Origin: Pseudobacillus lumedeiriae
GTDB taxonomy: Bacteria; Bacillota; Bacilli; Bacillales; Domibacillaceae
Direction: 5' to 3'
Assembly (NCBI RefSeq): GCF_044891285.1
Contig: NZ_JAUIYO010000017.1
Span: 1-50,781, forward strand
DNA length: 50,781 bases
Shown: one piece after another, positions 15,758 through 24,872 of the stretch
How positions within the stretch are numbered: the stretch's first letter is position 1
Layout of the letters: every line of letters begins with the position of its first letter
Made by a program: the position numbers and the translations under genes
Notes under the pieces: generated by a model
Seen by the model: only the letters and a program-made list of their open reading frames with translations
What the model was told of the DNA's origin: nothing
The model's database searches: none

Positions 15758-16678
15758 ATGAAAGTATTAGTAACAGGAGGAGCCGGATTCATTGGAACGC
15801 ATGTAGTAAAACAGCTGTTGATGGAAGATGCGGAGGTCGTTGTTGTAGATAACTTGACCACATCAAAAGGAAATCATCTGCCCAAAGGGGTTAAGCTGTA
15901 TAAGGAGAATATTGAAGGAAAAGAAATGAAACGTATTTTCAAAGAAGAAGCTCCCGATTACCTGATTCATCTAGCTGCGCAAGTGTCCGTCCGCCGCTCA
16001 ATGGAAGATCCATACGCTGATTGTATTTCTAATATTGTCGGCACACTTAACCTGTTACGAAATTGTATTACTTATAAAGTAAAAAAAATTATTTTTGCCT
16101 CATCTGCGGCCGTATATGGCGAACCATCTTATCTCCCAATAGACGAACTTCATCCAAAAAAATCCATTTCTTATTATTCCCTTTCAAAAAATATAGCAGA
16201 AGAATATATTACGTTATTTCATAAGCAGTGCGGCTTGAAATATTCCATTCTAAGGTTTTCCAATGTATATGGACCAGGTCAAAACCCTACAGGCGAATCA
16301 GGTGTTATTTCCATTTTCAGCGATCAAATTTTAAAAGGAGTCTCTCCAGTTGTGTATGGCGGCAGCCAAATCCGTGATTTTATCTACGTGAAGGATGTAG
16401 CAAAGGCTTTGAGTGCTGCGACAGGAGTATTAGAAAACGGTATCTATAATATTAGCTCAAACACCGAAACAAGCATTAAAGAGCTATTAACAACGTTAAT
16501 TGAAATAACAGGGATCAATGTAACTCCTAAATATTTACTAACGAGGAAAGGCGACATTATGAAGAGTTGTCTTGATAATAGGAAAGCAATTGAAGAACTG
16601 AATTGGAAACCTGAATACTCTCTAATAGATGGCTTAAAGCATACAGTCAAGGCTCTGAAAAAAGAACAGGAACGATAA
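15758..16678 (+). CDS. NAD-dependent nucleotide-sugar epimerase/dehydratase
   Basis: 306 residues of the extended SDR class. The NAD site is VTGGAGFIGTHVV (residues 5-17), the Ser/Thr site is in ASSAAVYGEP, and the catalytic YxxxK is in YYSLSKNIAEEY (about 143-154). The C-terminal half binds the sugar (NVYGPGQNP, then the GSQIRDFIYVKDVA signature). This is most like UDP-glucose or UDP-GlcNAc 4-epimerases. It would supply a precursor for the neighbouring glycosyltransferase; exact substrate unproven. Confidence 0.88.
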   Translation: MKVLVTGGAGFIGTHVVKQLLMEDAEVVVVDNLTTSKGNHLPKGVKLYKENIEGKEMKRIFKEEAPDYLIHLAAQVSVRRSMEDPYADCISNIVGTLNLLRNCITYKVKKIIFASSAAVYGEPSYLPIDELHPKKSISYYSLSKNIAEEYITLFHKQCGLKYSILRFSNVYGPGQNPTGESGVISIFSDQILKGVSPVVYGGSQIRDFIYVKDVAKALSAATGVLENGIYNISSNTETSIKELLTTLIEITGINVTPKYLLTRKGDIMKSCLDNRKAIEELNWKPEYSLIDGLKHTVKALKKEQER

Positions 16679-16760
16679 AATTTCAAATGGTGGATATTTA
16701 CTGTGGGAACGATTCTAGGGAAGGCCATAATAGGAAGTGGTCTGGGGAGGAGTAAGAAGA

Positions 16761-17516
16761 ATGATCACGATCGCTAGGCAATTATGGGGAATCAAATTAC
16801 AAAATGTCTATTTTCCAGAAAAGAGTGACTCTCTAGTTAGTGATCGTTCTTTCGACTTGATAGGAATTACACAATCGTTAACCCCTTCAGACAAGTTGAA
16901 TAAATTAGAGACTTTACAAATAGATTTGACGAAGAGTGAAGAAGAGCTTTTAGCAGATATGACGAAGTCCACCAGGCAGCAAATTAGGCAGGCTATACAA
17001 AAGTATGATTTTCACTTTCAGGTATTCCCCAAGCCGGCCAATAACGATCTTTACGCTTTTCAGAGTTTTTACAATCAATTTGCTGAGCATAAAAATACGT
17101 ATAAATGTCGTGCTTTTCATATTCAAACGTTAAAACTGCTAAGGGATAACGGAAATATGTTGATGACACAAATAACAAATGAGAATAACGATGTCCTCTG
17201 CTGCCGGATCTATGCAATCGATGGTCAAAGGGCTACATCACTTTATTCGGTGTCGCATTTCAGGCTGAACGACGATCAAACAAGAAAAAGAATCCTTAGC
17301 AACGCCCATCGTTATTTAAAATGGAAGGATATGACTTGGCTGAAAAACAACGGCTATCGTGTATATGATTCCGGGGGATTGACTAGTGATAACAACATAC
17401 GAAAATTTAAGCTCGAATTCGGGGGAACAATTGTAACAGAATACTCGGGTTACGTTGCCAATACACTAAAAGGAAGAATGCTATTGGGAATCCGTCGTTT
17501 AAACATGTCAAAATAA
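16761..17516 (+). CDS. FemAB-like GNAT acyltransferase
   Basis: About 251 residues. The pattern TKSTRQQIRQAIQKYDFHF resembles the entry to FemAB/peptidyl-tRNA or acyl-CoA transferases, and a GNAT-type fold follows with DSGGLTSDNNIRKFKLEFGG near the end. That C-terminal motif (GG, then KFK.EFGG) is typical of FemAB-like enzymes in polysaccharide clusters. It might add an acyl or aminoacyl group to the polymer. ATG 16761 follows GGGGAGGAG; the frame opens upstream at 16737 without a good site. The donor is unknown. Confidence 0.65.
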   Translation: MITIARQLWGIKLQNVYFPEKSDSLVSDRSFDLIGITQSLTPSDKLNKLETLQIDLTKSEEELLADMTKSTRQQIRQAIQKYDFHFQVFPKPANNDLYAFQSFYNQFAEHKNTYKCRAFHIQTLKLLRDNGNMLMTQITNENNDVLCCRIYAIDGQRATSLYSVSHFRLNDDQTRKRILSNAHRYLKWKDMTWLKNNGYRVYDSGGLTSDNNIRKFKLEFGGTIVTEYSGYVANTLKGRMLLGIRRLNMSK

Positions 17517-17528
17517 AAGAGGGGATCA

Positions 17529-18524
17529 TTGTTGCATAACCACGGGACATTCATTATTTCACTTGATTTTGAATTGTACTGGGGAGTACACGATGTCATG
17601 TCTATTGAAGAGTATAAAGAAAATCTACTGGGCGCACGCAGGGCTGTCCCCAAGCTGCTTGAGATGTTCGAGGAATATCATATTCATGCTACCTGGGCAG
17701 CTGTCGGGCTGCTTTTTTTTCGAACGAAACAAGAAATGATGCAATCTTTGCCGAAGCTTAGGCCCAGATATCAGAATCGTGCATTTTCTGCTTACGAAAA
17801 GATGGGGCTGCTCGGCGATCAAGAGGAGAATGATCCTTACCATTTCGCTTCTTCTTTAATCAAGAAAATTTCAAATTATAAGTATCAAGAAATAGCAACG
17901 CATACATTCTCACATTATTATTGCTTAGAAGAAGGACAAACGGAAGAAGAATTTGAAGCCGATTTAATCGCCGCTTTAAACATAGGCAAAGAGCAGGGTT
18001 TTTCAATTAAAACCATTATCTTTCCTCGGAATCAAGTGAATGAAAAGTATCTTTCTATTTGTAAAAAACATGGAATTATCTCGTATCGTGGAAATGAAAA
18101 GCATATGATTTACGAACCAGCTTCCTTTGCCGCAGGAAACCTGCCCTTGAAGAGAATCATCAGAATGGCGGATACTTATTTGAATATAACAGGCAGGCAT
18201 ATTTATTCGGCTGAAAGAGCCGCATCCACGCCATTGATTAATCTATCTTCCAGCCGCTTTCTAAGGCCTTATCATCCAAATTTAAAAATATTAGACTCAC
18301 TTCGTTTAAAAAGAATAAAAAATAGCTTAACAGCGGCGGCCAAAGAAAGAAAAATCTATCATTTGTGGTGGCACCCTCATAATTTTGGAAAAAACCTTGA
18401 AGAAAATATGGCATTTCTTAAGGAAATTATCGAACATTATATCATGTTGAAAAAAACTTATGGAATGGAAGCTTTAAATATGGCCGAGGCGGCAGAGAAG
18501 TTAAACAGCATCAAAAATAAGTAA
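17529..18524 (+). CDS. NodB-like polysaccharide deacetylase, cluster-associated type
   Basis: 331 residues with a NodB fold. The first acidic motif is SLDFELYWGVHD (near residue 8), not the classical TFDDGP. The H-x3-H metal pair is in THTFSHYY, and FPRNQVN and WWHPHNF are the later motifs. There is no signal peptide, so it probably acts inside the cell on a lipid-linked or nucleotide-linked sugar. TTG 17529 or TTG 17532 starts it, after AGAGGGG and 12 bases past the FemAB-like stop codon. It ends the polymer operon. Confidence 0.75.
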   Translation: MLHNHGTFIISLDFELYWGVHDVMSIEEYKENLLGARRAVPKLLEMFEEYHIHATWAAVGLLFFRTKQEMMQSLPKLRPRYQNRAFSAYEKMGLLGDQEENDPYHFASSLIKKISNYKYQEIATHTFSHYYCLEEGQTEEEFEADLIAALNIGKEQGFSIKTIIFPRNQVNEKYLSICKKHGIISYRGNEKHMIYEPASFAAGNLPLKRIIRMADTYLNITGRHIYSAERAASTPLINLSSSRFLRPYHPNLKILDSLRLKRIKNSLTAAAKERKIYHLWWHPHNFGKNLEENMAFLKEIIEHYIMLKKTYGMEALNMAEAAEKLNSIKNK

Positions 18525-18642
18525 AAAAACATTCACTCAAATGATGCGTTGGAAAGTTCTATTATAGAACGTTCGTATTATTTCTCGTTCTATGGGGGAG
18601 GGAAGCTGTAATATAGTAATTAATAAAAATATTATGTAAACA

Positions 18643-18672
18643 AAAAAAGAGCGTCTCAACACGCTCTTTTTT
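18643..18672. terminator. Terminator in the 352-base gap 18525-18876
   Basis: Perfect 12-bp inverted repeat (18643-18654, 18661-18672) with A6/T6 ends and a 6-base loop, ending the polymer operon. The rest of the gap (18525-18876) holds the AT-rich promoter of the next gene and no coding signal. Confidence 0.85.
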
Positions 18673-18742
18673 CATTTTTTTGTAAAAAATACTTTAATAG
18701 AGTAAATGAGAATTATTTCACTCAATTATGTTATTTATTGCA

Positions 18743-18771
18743 TTGACCTTTAGAAAAAAATAGCATAAAAT
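18743..18771 (+). promoter_or_regulatory. Sigma-A promoter of the PdaC-like gene
   Basis: TTGACC (18743-18748), 17-base spacer, TAAAAT (18766-18771), about 105 bases before the ATG at 18877. The remaining leader is AT-rich with no clear hairpin. Confidence 0.65.
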
Positions 18772-18876
18772 ACGAGAAGTTGGCAGTTTATGATTCTATA
18801 TATATACGAAAATAATCATATAATGGGATGAAACTTTATATAAATACATATATTTATTGTTGAAAGGGATGTAAAA

Positions 18877-20331
18877 ATGACTAAAAGATGGCGCTGGCGT
18901 GGTGCTCTAGCCTTATTCTTTCTTTTCATTTTGATAGGATTTAATCAGCTGGTCAGTATCGACACGTATGCGAAGAATGAAAAGGTGGAAACGAAAAAGC
19001 TTAGTAAGTATCCGGGATTGCATTTAGAGACACGGACGAGTGAAACGAAAATATATACAATGGCGATCAGCTCGCCTATTGCAGAAGACCGCCAAATAAA
19101 CGAACCGATTCAGCAATGGGTCAAACAGCAGGAAAAGCAATTTTTGACGAAAGTCAAAAATAATAAGAATAAGCTTGACAAGAAAAAACGTGCCAATTTA
19201 ACGATTAAAGTGGATACGACGAAAGTAAATGATAACATCTATAGTCTTGTGTTTTCTTCCTATCAATATACTGGAGAAGCAAAAGGACAGGAGACGATTA
19301 AGACCTTTATCATTGATACGACTGGAAAAAGGTTTTTGAAAGTGACAGATGTGCTGCGAGATGGGAAAGCTGACTTGGATAACATTCGTACGATTGTGAC
19401 GGAACGATTAAATCATGAAGAAGACATTGCTTTCTATATAATGGATGATTTATTAGAAGAAGCGTTGAGTAATCCCAGCGATTGGAAATGGTCATTAAGC
19501 AACAAAGCATTGACTTTTTATTTTGATAAATATGAAGTGGCAGCTGGTGCAGCTGGATCGATGAAGGCGGCAATTCCGCTGGAGGAATTAGAACCGTTTT
19601 TAAAAGAGGCAATCGTGAAAGAGTTAAAGATAACTGATGGGCATAAGGAACAATCGGATGCACGGAACATAAAACAAGTGCCTCTGGATCCGAATGGCAA
19701 ATACATTGCACTTACCTTTGATGACGGACCAAATTCCACATCGACGCCGCAAGTGTTAGAGACGTTAAAAGCACACAACGCTGTCGCTACCTTTTTTATG
19801 TTAGGAAGTCAGGTAGAATATTATCCAGTGATAGCTAAACAGGTGCTGGAAGCGGGTCATGAAATAGGAAGCCATACGGAAAATCACCGGGACTTATCGA
19901 CTTTAAATGAGAGTCAAATTAGGCAGGAACTGGGTGAAGCGAGCCGCAAAATTGAAGAAGCTGTCGGGCAAAAACCTACATTGCTTCGTCCCCCATATGG
20001 AGCATACAATGACAAAGTCCTTAATGCAGCTAAACAAGATGGCACCCCAATTATTCTGTGGTCTGTTGATTCACTTGATTGGAAAAGCCGGAATGCGCAA
20101 GCGGTAAATGATGCGATCTTGCGAAATATTGCCCCGGGAGCGATTGTATTAATGCACGACATCCACCTTTCAACAGCGGAAGCTTTGCCAGCTTTATTAA
20201 CAGCTCTTCAAAAAGAAGGGTATCAGTTCGTCACTGTGTCACAGCTCCTGTCACTGGACACCACGTTTGAAACAGGGCCATTTTATAAACAAAAAAAGAG
20301 TGAGCAGCAGGCAGAGGAACAGTTAAAATAG
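18877..20331 (+). CDS. pdaC: PdaC-like peptidoglycan polysaccharide deacetylase
   Basis: 484 residues: an N-terminal membrane anchor or signal (about 9-28), a DUF4163/DUF3298-type region (about 45-245), then a NodB domain. Catalytic motifs are complete: TFDDGPNS with the Asp pair at residues 282-283, SHTENH (metal His pair), RPPYGAYN, WSVDSLDW and LMHDIH. B. subtilis PdaC has this layout and deacetylates N-acetylmuramic acid in peptidoglycan. The DUF4163 plus NodB order supports PdaC rather than PdaA. It is monocistronic between a good promoter and a good terminator. Confidence 0.85.
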   Translation: MTKRWRWRGALALFFLFILIGFNQLVSIDTYAKNEKVETKKLSKYPGLHLETRTSETKIYTMAISSPIAEDRQINEPIQQWVKQQEKQFLTKVKNNKNKLDKKKRANLTIKVDTTKVNDNIYSLVFSSYQYTGEAKGQETIKTFIIDTTGKRFLKVTDVLRDGKADLDNIRTIVTERLNHEEDIAFYIMDDLLEEALSNPSDWKWSLSNKALTFYFDKYEVAAGAAGSMKAAIPLEELEPFLKEAIVKELKITDGHKEQSDARNIKQVPLDPNGKYIALTFDDGPNSTSTPQVLETLKAHNAVATFFMLGSQVEYYPVIAKQVLEAGHEIGSHTENHRDLSTLNESQIRQELGEASRKIEEAVGQKPTLLRPPYGAYNDKVLNAAKQDGTPIILWSVDSLDWKSRNAQAVNDAILRNIAPGAIVLMHDIHLSTAEALPALLTALQKEGYQFVTVSQLLSLDTTFETGPFYKQKKSEQQAEEQLK

Positions 20332-20342
20332 CAGAAGCCGCA

Positions 20343-20380
20343 CCGAATATCATATAAAAAAATTGATATTCGGTTTTTTT
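20343..20380 (+). terminator. Intrinsic terminator after the PdaC-like gene
   Basis: Arms 20343-20352 and 20364-20373, 11-base loop, then T7 at 20374-20380. Confidence 0.85.
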
Positions 20381-20482
20381 ATGTTCTTTTTATGGAATTT
20401 CATTTAGAATTAATGTATTGGAGAGATTTACTTATCACCTTTTTTAATAGAAATCATCCATCTTGTTAGGAGCTTAAGAAGA

Positions 20483-22087
20483 ATGAAAAACATAGACGTG
20501 TGTTTTGAAACATTAAAGGCACAATGTAAGGAACAAGGACTTGACCCTTTAAGTATCCCTGCATTTAAAGACACTTTAGATATGTATGAACTGCAAAAAA
20601 AACATTCAAAGCATGAGAAGTTTTTGAAAGTGGTGAATCACTTTTTTGAAAAGTTTCTTTCTTCTATGAAAGGAGTGCCGATATTAACGGCAACGACTGA
20701 TGAAGAAGGCTATATGATCCTACTGCGTGGAGATGAAACGATTAAAAATACGATTAACCAACTAGGGGTGAAAGAAGGGTGCCGATTTACGGAAGAAGTC
20801 AACGGCATCAATGCTATCAGTTTATCGTTAAAGCATAATCGGCCAATTGCTATTGTTGGTTCGCAGCATTATCATCATTTTCTGCACGTATCTGCTTGTT
20901 ACAGTGTGCCAATCACCGATCCGGTAACAGAAAAAATATTGGGTACGATTACGTTTATGACGTCTGTCGATCATAGCAGTCCGCTCTTATTAACATTATT
21001 GTTAACGATGAAAGATTCCATTGAAAGAGAATTACAGCTGTTGAGACAAAATGAGAAGCTGAATATTATGAATCAGCTCATTATGGATACAACGAGAAAC
21101 GGCATGATGGTGTCAGATAAAGCTGGTAAAATCATCGGGTTTAATCATGCGGCTGAACATATAACCGGCTTGAAAAAAGAGACTATTCTTTTTCAATGTA
21201 TCAATCAGCTGGAAACCTTCACTCCATATTTGAAAAATGTACTTGAGGAAGAACAGCAATATACCGATGTGGAAATATCTTTTGTACGTAAGGATGGACA
21301 GGAGATGACGGTTTTATTTGACGCTTTGCCTATCCTTGATGAAGAGCAACAAACGATCGGTGCATTGGCTCAAATGAAGGATATTACTCGGCGTAAGCAG
21401 ACGGAACAATTACTATTAAATGCAGAAAAGCTTGCGGCTGTAGGGCAGATGGCGGCCAGTGTTGCTCATGAAATTCGTAATCCTCTTACGACAGTCCGCG
21501 GGTTCATTCAGCTTGTTAAGGAGGATTTCAAAGAGGGATCGCACTTTCATCTCGTTTTAGATGAAATCGACCGTATTAATTTTATCATTAGTGAATTTCT
21601 CGTTCTTTCCAAACCAAACGTCGTTCATTTTCATACTAAAGATGTGAAACAAGTATTAGATGAAACAATTGCGCTGTTTCAAGCGCAGGCAAGTATGAAT
21701 AATACTCAAATCGCGACTGAATTTGGGAATAATGAACTCATAATCAACTGTAATGACAACCAGCTAAAACAAGTATTTATCAACTTGTTTAAAAATAGTA
21801 TGGAGGCGATGCCATTTGGCGGAAAGCTTACCATACGTGTGAATCAAAAAGGAAAACAAGCAGTGAGCATCCAAATTATAGATGAAGGAGAGGGGATGAG
21901 AGAGGAGCAAATTCAAAGATTAGGTACCCCTTTTTATACAACGAAGGAAACGGGAACAGGTCTTGGATATATGATCATTAAACGCATTATTGAACAGCAT
22001 GACGGAATGCTTGATATTCATAGCAAAGCCAACAAAGGAACCGCTGTGGAAATTACTTTGCCGCTTGCAGTCGGTGCCCTCCGATAA
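20483..22087 (+). CDS. Orphan soluble histidine kinase: AcoR-like GAF, PAS, HisKA, HATPase
   Basis: 534 residues with no membrane segment. Residues about 40-165 look like the GAF-type sensor of AcoR/DhaR sigma-54 activators (ILTATTDEEG, FTEEVNGINAISLSLKHNRP, ACYSVPITDP). A PAS domain follows (about 195-305, MVSDKAGKIIGFN). HisKA carries the phospho-acceptor His329 in VAHEIRNPLTT, and the HATPase has NLFKNSMEAM (N box), DEGEGM and GTGLGY. The C-terminal half resembles Bacillus sporulation kinases (KinA-E). No response regulator gene is adjacent, as is usual for phosphorelay kinases. The ligand is unknown. ATG 20483 follows AGGAGC. Confidence 0.85.
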   Translation: MKNIDVCFETLKAQCKEQGLDPLSIPAFKDTLDMYELQKKHSKHEKFLKVVNHFFEKFLSSMKGVPILTATTDEEGYMILLRGDETIKNTINQLGVKEGCRFTEEVNGINAISLSLKHNRPIAIVGSQHYHHFLHVSACYSVPITDPVTEKILGTITFMTSVDHSSPLLLTLLLTMKDSIERELQLLRQNEKLNIMNQLIMDTTRNGMMVSDKAGKIIGFNHAAEHITGLKKETILFQCINQLETFTPYLKNVLEEEQQYTDVEISFVRKDGQEMTVLFDALPILDEEQQTIGALAQMKDITRRKQTEQLLLNAEKLAAVGQMAASVAHEIRNPLTTVRGFIQLVKEDFKEGSHFHLVLDEIDRINFIISEFLVLSKPNVVHFHTKDVKQVLDETIALFQAQASMNNTQIATEFGNNELIINCNDNQLKQVFINLFKNSMEAMPFGGKLTIRVNQKGKQAVSIQIIDEGEGMREEQIQRLGTPFYTTKETGTGLGYMIIKRIIEQHDGMLDIHSKANKGTAVEITLPLAVGALR

Positions 22088-22100
22088 ATAATTGTTTCAA

Positions 22101-22138
22101 ATGTCAAACCCATTCGCTCATGCGAGTGGGTTTGACAT
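22101..22138. terminator. Hairpin between convergent kinase and EamA genes
   Basis: 17-bp stem (22101-22117, 22122-22138; one G-T pair) with a 4-base loop. Neither side has a clear T run, so it may pause RNA polymerase or need a factor, but its place between convergent stops suggests termination. Confidence 0.6.
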
Positions 22139-22156
22139 GATAGCTGCAGTCAGCCT

Positions 22157-23071
22157 CTAACGATGAACTTCGGCAACACTCTCCGCTGAGTGGGCTTTGG
22201 TGATCGTTTTCGAGTGATTGACGAAATAAATGCTGAGCACGATCAAGACTAAACCGACAAGCAGGGAAAGGGTGAAAGGCTCATGCATAAATATTGTACC
22301 TGTTGCAACGGCAATGAGCGGCACGAGAAACGTGAAAGAAGCGACTTTGCTGGCTTCCCCTGCGTTCATTAATTTAAGATAAAGTGCAAATGCCACGGCA
22401 ATGCCTAAAACGGAGCCAAATCCTAAGCCGAATATGTACTCGCTATTCCAAGTAATTCCTGCCCAGCTTTCCATTTCTATGCCAAGACCAGTCAAGATGA
22501 TTCCGCCGATAGTGAATTGTAAAGCTGCCATCCACATCGCGTCTACGCTTTTGCTCTCTTTCTTCACATAAATGGTGCCCAGTGCCCAGCTGACAGCCGA
22601 CAATAAGGCAATGGCTACTCCAAATATGGATATTTGACCAGATAGACTATTCGCACTAGCTGCTAAAATGCCAACAAAACCAATAATTAAGCCAATAACT
22701 TTTAATTTAGTCATTTTTTCGCCTAGCCAAAACCAGGCGAATAGTCCAATTAGAACGGGCTGAAAATAAACAAGAACGGAAGACAAGCCTCCTGGCAAAT
22801 GATTAAGCCCGATGGTTTGAAGACCAAAAAACAAAACAGCGTTTAATAATGCAGATAGGCAGTATTTGATCCAGTTCTCACGCCACTTTATTTTTTTCCA
22901 TGCAGGCAATAAATAAATGGATAATAACAACCCTCCGATTAAGGCGCGCATCCCTGCAAACAGCAGAGGAGGGGTATAGGCCAGGGCCAATTTATAAATG
23001 GGCCAGCTGATCCCCCAAATGACAACTAAAAAAACGAGTGAAGCGGTTGTTTTTACTGATAGATTTTTCAC
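22157..23071 (-). CDS. EamA-family (DMT) metabolite exporter
   Basis: 304 residues with ten predicted helices as two five-helix EamA repeats. The first repeat opens VVIWGISWPIYKLALAYTPP and ends at GLIIGFVGILAA (about 130). The second opens with SAVSWALGTIYVKK and contains the conserved FTFLVPLIAVATG and FMHEPFT. Such transporters move amino acids, nucleosides or other metabolites; the substrate cannot be read from sequence. It stands alone, divergent from yqxD. The start at 23071 follows AGGAAAGGAAG-like purines. Confidence 0.85.
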   Translation of the reverse strand: MKNLSVKTTASLVFLVVIWGISWPIYKLALAYTPPLLFAGMRALIGGLLLSIYLLPAWKKIKWRENWIKYCLSALLNAVLFFGLQTIGLNHLPGGLSSVLVYFQPVLIGLFAWFWLGEKMTKLKVIGLIIGFVGILAASANSLSGQISIFGVAIALLSAVSWALGTIYVKKESKSVDAMWMAALQFTIGGIILTGLGIEMESWAGITWNSEYIFGLGFGSVLGIAVAFALYLKLMNAGEASKVASFTFLVPLIAVATGTIFMHEPFTLSLLVGLVLIVLSIYFVNHSKTITKAHSAESVAEVHR

Positions 23072-23207
23072 CGAATATCCTTCCTTTCCTAATTAACTAT
23101 ACAATTGATTGTTTATAAAATCTAATACATGTTTTAGGATAGAAAGATGATTATTTTAAATAAGTTTGTGATTAAAGAACATAAAAAATGAAAAGGAGTG
23201 GTTTGTG

Positions 23208-23660
23208 ATGCCTGCTATTCTTATTGACGCGGATGGATGTCCGGTTGTAGACCTTACGATCAAAGCAGCTAAACAGTATGGATTAAAGGTTACGCTGATT
23301 TGTGACACTGCTCATATGATGCAGCGGGAAGGCGCAGAAACGATTACTGTTTCAAAGGGAGCCGATGCCGTGGACTTTGTGTTAGTGAATCGTATGCAAA
23401 AAGGAGATATTGTCGTTACGCAGGATTATGGATTAGCAGCGATGGTGCTTGCGAAAAAAGGGCATGCGATCAATCAAAATGGCCGCTTTTACACACCCGA
23501 TAATATCGATCAGCTTCTTAGCTTTCGGCATGCCGCTAAAAAAGCCCGGCAGGCAGGAGGAAGAATGAAAGGGCCAAAAAAGCGGCAAAAGGAAGACGAT
23601 CAACAGTTTGAAGAGCGGTTGGTCCAGTTGATCGAAAAGGTGATAGCGAGTGGAACATAA
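23208..23660 (+). CDS. yqxD: YaiI/YqxD family (UPF0178) protein
   Basis: 150 residues of the PIN-like UPF0178 family, recognised by the opening AILIDADGCPVVDLTIKAA and by DIVVTQDYGLAAMVLAKKGH. The acidic residues (Asp of DADGCP, Asp of TQDYGLA) match a PIN-type metal site, but no activity is established. The C-terminal third is basic (KGPKKRQKEDD). In B. subtilis yqxD lies in the dnaG-sigA neighbourhood; here it stands alone. ATG 23208 or the adjacent GTG 23205 both follow AAAAGGAG. Confidence 0.9.
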   Translation: MPAILIDADGCPVVDLTIKAAKQYGLKVTLICDTAHMMQREGAETITVSKGADAVDFVLVNRMQKGDIVVTQDYGLAAMVLAKKGHAINQNGRFYTPDNIDQLLSFRHAAKKARQAGGRMKGPKKRQKEDDQQFEERLVQLIEKVIASGT

Positions 23661-23704
23661 CAGGAATCAAATGATAGGAAGAAAAGGTTCTTCCTTTTAT
23701 AAGT

Positions 23705-23751
23705 GCCGGGCCTTACAGTCATCACTATATTGCTGTAAGACCCGGCATTTT
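23705..23751. terminator. Terminator between convergent yqxD and flavoprotein genes
   Basis: 14-base arms (23705-23718, 23733-23746; one mismatch) with a 14-base loop and T4 on the plus strand. It lies three bases before the stop codon of the convergent gene. Confidence 0.7.
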
Positions 23752-23753
23752 CG

Positions 23754-24872
23754 TCAGCTGAATTTAAGCAAGTAATACTTTTCAAACGCCCGCTTCATGA
23801 TGTGCGGCATCATCCCGCTTATTGCCCATTGAAACACTCCTTCTTTGACTGGTTTATCCATCACAAGCATGGCACCTGCTTTTCCAAGCTCCATAAAGTA
23901 CATCGTGTCCTCTTGAAACGACTGAAGTGGTTCCTGCTGTATTTGTTTTATGATATTTTCGGCCGCCAGTGTTCCTTGAAGTTCAGCTGCCCGCCCTGAT
24001 TTGGTTCCTTTCATATTGTTCGCATCGCCAATTACATATATGTTTTTCCACTGTATCGATTGGAGTGTGTCATGGACAGGCAGAATACCATGATCGTGCT
24101 CCAAGTCCGTCGATGCAAAAATACAATCCACTCCTTTATAGGGAGGCAGCACGAATAAGAATGAATGAGGCAGCTGTTTTCCATTCGTCAAATAAATAGA
24201 TTCATCATCTGCTCGTTCAATAGAAACATTGCAGTAATAGGTTACCTGTTTTTTCTCCAATAACCTTTCAAGTCTCTCTGTCGGTTCTTTTCCTTTCCCA
24301 TTAAAAAGCTCTTCTTCATAAGTAAAAAAAGTCAGCGGGCATTCGAGGCGATGTTCATGAAGATACGCCTCTAATTCAAATAAAAATTCATACGCGATGC
24401 CTTGGTTTGGATTTCCCTGCCCCACGCCGATCACAATAGGATCCTTTTCTTTTATTTCTTTCACTTTCTTTCTCGTTTGCAAGGCAGTGGATATCCCGTA
24501 AATAGATGCACTTCTTCCTTCTAACCCTTCGATACGCGCCCAATCGGGAGAAGCCCCTGTCGCCACGATTAAATAATCATACTCAATGATTTCATCATCC
24601 TTACATAGGATATGATTCTGTTTTGGCATAAGAGCTTGCACGCATTTTTCAATGAATGTAATTCCAGCCTTTTCAAACGTAGGACGAAGGGGGAAGGTCA
24701 TCTTGTTAAGGCGATGTTTATGAAAAGGCAGCCAAATGAGGGAAGGCCGAAAAACAAATTGTGCTTTGTCAGCAACGACAATGATCTCATGCTGAGGTGA
24801 TGTTAATTTTTTTCTTATCTCAATGGCAGCATTCAATCCCCCGAACCCGCTTCCGATAATAACGATCCGCAT
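23754..24872 (-). CDS. FAD/NAD(P)-dependent oxidoreductase, SQR/NDH-2 like
   Basis: 372 residues of the two-dinucleotide-binding flavoprotein class. The FAD site is IVIIGSGFGGLNAAIEI (residues 3-19), then DYLIVATGASPDW, and a second FAD contact is IYVIGDANNMKGTKSG (about 277-292). FVFRPSLIWLPF and the C-terminal FEKYYLLKF resemble sulfide:quinone oxidoreductases, and the C-terminus could be a membrane-binding helix. The central SQR cysteine is missing: the region reads GVGQGNPNQGIAYEF where SQRs have a Cys. It is therefore SQR-like, not proven SQR, and could be a type II NADH dehydrogenase relative. Confidence 0.75.
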   Translation of the reverse strand: MRIVIIGSGFGGLNAAIEIRKKLTSPQHEIIVVADKAQFVFRPSLIWLPFHKHRLNKMTFPLRPTFEKAGITFIEKCVQALMPKQNHILCKDDEIIEYDYLIVATGASPDWARIEGLEGRSASIYGISTALQTRKKVKEIKEKDPIVIGVGQGNPNQGIAYEFLFELEAYLHEHRLECPLTFFTYEEELFNGKGKEPTERLERLLEKKQVTYYCNVSIERADDESIYLTNGKQLPHSFLFVLPPYKGVDCIFASTDLEHDHGILPVHDTLQSIQWKNIYVIGDANNMKGTKSGRAAELQGTLAAENIIKQIQQEPLQSFQEDTMYFMELGKAGAMLVMDKPVKEGVFQWAISGMMPHIMKRAFEKYYLLKFS

